Origin: an uncultured Oscillibacter sp. | Lineage (GTDB): Bacteria; Bacillota; Clostridia; Oscillospirales; Oscillospiraceae | Assembly: GCF_910579365.1 (NCBI RefSeq) | Contig: NZ_CAJTUX010000043.1 | Coordinates: 1-24,214, forward strand | Direction: 5' to 3' | Length of the DNA stretch: 24,214 nucleotides | Shown here: positions 21,108 to 24,214 of the stretch, piece after piece | Layout: each line of letters starts with the position of its first letter | Numbering within the stretch: position 1 is the stretch's first letter | Position numbers and translations under genes: made by a program | The notes under the pieces: model-generated | The model's database searches: none | Told to the model about the DNA's origin: nothing | What the model saw: the letters and a program-made list of their open reading frames with translations, nothing else

Positions 21108-22216
21108 ACGGACTGCAAGGAATTATTTTCGCCTATGAGCGGCGCGGCAATCTTCAGGAGCTGGGCTCCATCCGCTCCTCCGCTTCCATTCCCTTCGGCG
21201 GCCGGTTCCGGGCGGTGGATTTCGCCCTCAGCAACCTGGTCAACGCCGGGGCCAACGATGTGGGAATCATTCTTCACGGACACTTCCAAAGCCTGCTGGA
21301 CCATCTGGGCACCGGCAAGGACTGGGACCTGAGCCGCAAGCGGGGCGGCCTCCGGCTGCTGCCTCCCTTCAACTATAAGGGCGAGTGGGGCGCCATGCCT
21401 TACCGGGGCCACATTGAGGCTCTGGCCGCCGTGCGGACTTATCTGGAGGATATCCGTCAGGACCATGTGGTCATGATGGACGGCGATCTGGTGGCCAATC
21501 TTCCTTTGAGCGACGTATATGAGAACCACCTGAAGTCCGGCGCGGACATCACCGTGGTCTGCGCCAACGACAGCTTCATGACAGAGGACGGCACCTACTT
21601 CCAGGTGGGAGAGGGCGGCCGGATCAGCGAGGTTTTCATCAGCCCCCACACTCCCCGGGGACTCCGGGGACTGGGTACCTATATCGTCTCCAAAAAGCTG
21701 CTTCTGGAACTGGTGGACGACTGCGCCTCCAAGGACCAGCTCAGCTGGCGGGGCGACGTGCTTCAGGCCAGGAAGAGCGAGCTGAAGCTTCAAAGCTACA
21801 TCTGGAAAGGCTACGCCGCCCAGATTCGTTCCGTCCAGGAGTATTATGACCGCAGCATGCAGCTGCTGGACCCCGCCATTCGGGCGGACCTCTTCTGCGC
21901 CCAGCGCCCCGTCCGTGCCAAAAACGCGGACCTCAGCTCCACCTATGTGGGCACAGGCGGCAAATGCGTCAACTCGCTCTTTGGCGACGGCTGCTCCATT
22001 GAGGGCGTGGTGGAGAACTCCATTCTGTTCCCCGGCGTCACGGTGGAGGCCGGCGCGGTGGTGCGCAACTGTGTGATCTTCAAGGATTCCGTTGTCCGCC
22101 GGGACGCGCAGCTGAGCTATATCATCGCCGACAAGGACGTGGAAATCCTGCAAGGGCGGACCCTGATGGGCCACGCCACCTATCCCATTGTTCTGGCTAA
22201 GGGCAGCAAGATTTAA
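21104..22216 (+). CDS. glgD: Glucose-1-phosphate adenylyltransferase, GlgD subunit
   Basis: The protein has 370 residues. It is a paralogue of GlgC that acts as a non-catalytic partner raising the activity of GlgC. It keeps the fold (SIPFGGRFRAVDFALSNLVN, VVMMDGDLVANL, and a C-terminal beta-helix ending VEAGAVVRNCVIFKDSVV). The glycine-rich ATP loop GGxGxRL of GlgC is replaced by a different start (IIFAYERRGNLQELGSIRSS), which explains the loss of catalysis. The start overlaps the glgC stop. A hairpin follows, then 145 bases to glgA. Confidence 0.95.
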   Translation: MNGLQGIIFAYERRGNLQELGSIRSSASIPFGGRFRAVDFALSNLVNAGANDVGIILHGHFQSLLDHLGTGKDWDLSRKRGGLRLLPPFNYKGEWGAMPYRGHIEALAAVRTYLEDIRQDHVVMMDGDLVANLPLSDVYENHLKSGADITVVCANDSFMTEDGTYFQVGEGGRISEVFISPHTPRGLRGLGTYIVSKKLLLELVDDCASKDQLSWRGDVLQARKSELKLQSYIWKGYAAQIRSVQEYYDRSMQLLDPAIRADLFCAQRPVRAKNADLSSTYVGTGGKCVNSLFGDGCSIEGVVENSILFPGVTVEAGAVVRNCVIFKDSVVRRDAQLSYIIADKDVEILQGRTLMGHATYPIVLAKGSKI

Positions 22217-22233
22217 GGCAATCACGTGTGGGA

Positions 22234-22253
22234 GGGGGACAGTGTCCCCCTTT
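22234..22253 (+). terminator. Short hairpin between glgD and glgA
   Basis: GGGGGAC (22234-22240), AGT, GTCCCCC (22244-22250), then TTT. It is a strong stem with a minimal U-tract. It may partly terminate, lowering glgA relative to glgBCD, or protect the upstream mRNA. The rest of 22254-22362 shows no promoter I can support. Confidence 0.5.
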
Positions 22254-22362
22254 CACCCTGATTATATGGAAGCGTTCCGCGCATCCTTCGGACGGCGGAA
22301 TTTCCGGATTTTCCCTTCCGGACCGGCGGGCCGGGACGGGATGGAATGAAAAGGAGTTGTGT

Positions 22363-24214
22363 ATGAAAATTTTGTATGTGACCAGCGAAGCGGTCCCCTT
22401 CTGCAAAACCGGAGGCCTCGCCGATGTGGCAGGTTCCCTGCCCCCCGCCCTGGCGGAGCAGGGCGCCGAGGTGGCCGTGGTTCTTCCTCTCTACGAGCGG
22501 GTGCGGGACCGTTTTGGAAGCCAGCTGAAATTTGAGTGTTACGACTACGTGGATCTGGCTTGGCGGCACAGCTACTGCGGCCTCTTCTCCCTGGAAAAAG
22601 ACGGCGTGACCTGGTACTTCCTGGACAACGAGCAATACTTCAACCGCGGCACTCTCTACGGTCAGACGGACGACGGCGAGCGCTTCGCCTTCTTCTCCCG
22701 GGCCGTGGTGCGGATGCTGGATCACTTCAAGTTCTGGCCCGAGGTGGTCCACTGCAACGACTGGCAGTCCGCTCTGGTTCCCATCTACCTGAAGGACGAC
22801 GGCGTCCGGGAGGACCGCTACCGCTCCATCAAGACAGTGGTCACCATCCATAACATTGAGTATCAAGGCCGCTACAATCCCTATGTTCTGGGCGACCTCT
22901 TCGGTCTGGACGCCGGCTGGGCCAAGGACGGCACGCTGCTGATGGACGGCGACGCCAACCTCCTCAAGGGCGCCATTCTCTGCGCGGACGCTGTCAACGC
23001 CGTTTCCCCCACCTATGCCAACGAGCTGAAAATGCCCTACTTCGCCCACCGGATGGAGGGCATCATGCGCCAGTGCTCCAACAAGCTCTCCGGCGTGCTG
23101 AACGGCATCGACATGAAGCTGTACGACCCCAGAACCGACAGCCGGATTTTGAAAAACTTCTCTCCCGAGGACATGAGCGGCAAGGATGTCTGCAAGGCTG
23201 AGCTCCAGCGGATGGTGGGCCTGCGGGAGGAGGCCCACTCCCCCATCATGGCCATGGTGAGCCGTTTGGTCTCCCACAAGGGTTTGGACTTGATTTGCGA
23301 AGTGCTTCATGATATGATGGAGCTTCCGATACAGCTGGTGGTTCTTGGTACGGGCGACCAGCGGTATGAGGAGTTCTTCCACTGGGCCGCTCAGCAGTAT
23401 CCCGGCCGTATGTCTGTCCGCATGGATTATAACGAGGACCTGTCCATGGCCATTTACGCCGGCGCGGACCTGTTCCTGATGCCCTCCAAGAGCGAGCCCT
23501 GCGGCCTGAGCCAGATGATCGCCATGCGTTACGGCACGGTGCCCATCGTCCGGGAAACCGGCGGCCTGAAGGATACCGTCCAGCCCTGCGAGTCCTGGAG
23601 GGACGCCGGAAATGGCTTCAGCTTCACCAACTACTCCAGCGGCGACATGCTCCACGTGATTCGGGAGGCCGTGTATCTTTACAAGGACTATCCCGATGTC
23701 TTCACCCGCCTGCGCCAGCGGGCCATGGCCGGCGACTTCAGCTGGGCCCGCAGCGCCAGAGAGTATCTGCGCATTTACGCCACGATTACCGGCCAGACCT
23801 GGCCCATTCCCACCGACACCCTCCGGGCGGCGGAATCCCCTGTTGCGGAAGCCGCTCCCGCTGTCAAGGAGACCGCTCCAGCAGCGGAGCCCGTTTCTGC
23901 GGAGGAGCCTGCTTCGGTCGAGGAAACCACCCAGATCGAAACGCCCGCCCCGGCTGAGGAAGCCGTCCCCGCCGAGACGTCCGCTCCGGCTGAGGAAGCC
24001 GTCCCCGCCGAGACGCCCGCTCCGGCTGAGGAACCCGCCCCCGCCGAGACGCCCGCTCCGGCTGAGGAACCCGCCCCCGCCGAGACGCCCGCCCCCGTGG
24101 AGGAAGCCGTCCCCGCCGAGACGCCCGCCCCGGTCGAAGAACCCGCCCCTGCAAAAGAAGAATCTGCCAAGAAGACGCAGAAAACTGCGGCCAAATCCGC
24201 CGCAAAGACTGCCA
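22363..24214 (+). CDS. glgA: Glycogen synthase with repetitive acidic C-terminal tail, 3' end outside window
   Basis: The ATG at 22363 follows AAAAGGAG. It is a GT5 ADP-glucose:glycogen glucosyltransferase. The catalytic part is complete within about 486 residues: KILYVTSEAVPFCKTGGLAD with Lys15, VVHCNDWQSALVP, TIHNIEYQGRYNP, NGIDMKLYDP, VSRLVSHKGLDLI and MPSKSEPCGLSQMIAMRYGT. Typical GlgA proteins end near there (IYATITGQTWPIP). This one continues for at least 130 residues: an Ala/Pro/Glu region with six 12-residue repeats of ETPAPAEExxPA, strongly acidic, then KEESAKKTQKTAAKSAAKTA, which is basic, and still open at the window edge. It is the fourth gene of the glg operon. The tail is probably disordered. 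Confidence 0.95.
   Translation, partial: MKILYVTSEAVPFCKTGGLADVAGSLPPALAEQGAEVAVVLPLYERVRDRFGSQLKFECYDYVDLAWRHSYCGLFSLEKDGVTWYFLDNEQYFNRGTLYGQTDDGERFAFFSRAVVRMLDHFKFWPEVVHCNDWQSALVPIYLKDDGVREDRYRSIKTVVTIHNIEYQGRYNPYVLGDLFGLDAGWAKDGTLLMDGDANLLKGAILCADAVNAVSPTYANELKMPYFAHRMEGIMRQCSNKLSGVLNGIDMKLYDPRTDSRILKNFSPEDMSGKDVCKAELQRMVGLREEAHSPIMAMVSRLVSHKGLDLICEVLHDMMELPIQLVVLGTGDQRYEEFFHWAAQQYPGRMSVRMDYNEDLSMAIYAGADLFLMPSKSEPCGLSQMIAMRYGTVPIVRETGGLKDTVQPCESWRDAGNGFSFTNYSSGDMLHVIREAVYLYKDYPDVFTRLRQRAMAGDFSWARSAREYLRIYATITGQTWPIPTDTLRAAESPVAEAAPAVKETAPAAEPVSAEEPASVEETTQIETPAPAEEAVPAETSAPAEEAVPAETPAPAEEPAPAETPAPAEEPAPAETPAPVEEAVPAETPAPVEEPAPAKEESAKKTQKTAAKSAAKTA
23938..24153 (+). repeat. 36-bp coding minisatellite in glgA (six units)
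   Basis: Six tandem 36-bp units, each encoding ETPAPAEE-AV/PA-PA, with only a few substitutions (Ser for Pro in unit 2, Val for Ala in units 5 and 6). Units 3 and 4 are identical in protein. The copy number could change by slippage or recombination without breaking the frame. Confidence 0.92.

Noticed and set aside
22222..23655. Minus-strand frame of 477 codons opposite glgA
   Set aside because: Shadow of glgA; no start signal and no recognisable protein.
23938..24153. CRISPR-like array
   Set aside because: The repeats are contiguous 36-bp coding units with no spacers.
23775..24194. Minus-strand Ser/Ala/Gly repeat protein
   Set aside because: Antisense of the glgA minisatellite; the plus-strand frame continues the GlgA catalytic domain.

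Overview
This window looks like chromosome of a moderately GC-rich Bacillota, probably class Clostridia. An Oscillospiraceae-type gut anaerobe is my guess. The pointers are a methionine T-box leader, a Firmicutes-type GlgC/GlgD pair, strong AAGGAGG-type ribosome sites, TTGACA/TATAAT promoters and relics of Tn4451-type (TnpX/TnpV/TnpW) elements. The taxon is inference. No search was run.

Layout. (1) 1-~845: end of an integrated element carrying the 5' part of a replisome-organizer-like gene on the minus strand. It abuts a 5'-truncated collagen-like (BclA-type) gene, followed by a TPR glycosyltransferase. (2) 2.6-5.2 kb, minus strand: a metY-metA operon for methionine synthesis by direct sulfhydrylation, behind a consensus promoter and a T-box leader with a probable AUG specifier. 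(3) 5.3-7.2 kb: ferritin, an EamA-type permease, a candidate small transcript and tRNA-Pro(UGG). (4) 7.2-9.5 kb: a graveyard of serine-recombinase element pieces (two recombinase N-termini, one C-terminus, tnpV and tnpW remnants) with an AT-rich GNAT acetyltransferase in the middle. (5) 9.5-11.8 kb: a hairpin-rich non-coding stretch, then a three-gene minus-strand operon of unknown function whose last gene has one in-frame TAG. (6) 11.9-14.1 kb: a PadR regulator, a HAAS/DUF1700-like membrane protein and a secreted protein in a coupled operon. The third gene is cut by a second element remnant. That remnant holds a RepA_N-type initiator gene with one in-frame TGA and four DNA repeats of exactly 23 bp period inside it. 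(7) 14.2-17.5 kb, minus strand: a dicarboxylate/amino-acid:cation symporter, an Asp/Glu racemase-family enzyme and a TauE/SafE permease with a long structured leader. (8) 17.6-24.2 kb: the glycogen operon glgB-glgC-glgD-glgA.

The most interesting signal is in the glycogen operon. GlgB ends in a 62-residue lysine/alanine-rich, histone-H1-like tail (22 Lys, 4 acidic). GlgA carries, beyond its complete catalytic domain, a tail of at least 130 residues containing six 12-residue Glu/Pro/Ala repeats (36-bp minisatellite), which then turns Lys/Ala-rich and runs off the window. Oppositely charged disordered tails on the branching enzyme and the synthase of one operon suggest a charge-based assembly of the glycogen machinery. 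That is inference, but it can be tested.

Other notable points: MetA has Glu111, which predicts acetyl-CoA rather than succinyl-CoA as donor; there are iteron-like arrays inside both replication genes; two otherwise open genes are each stopped by a single nonsense codon; and there is an interleaved inverted-repeat pair just behind the tRNA.
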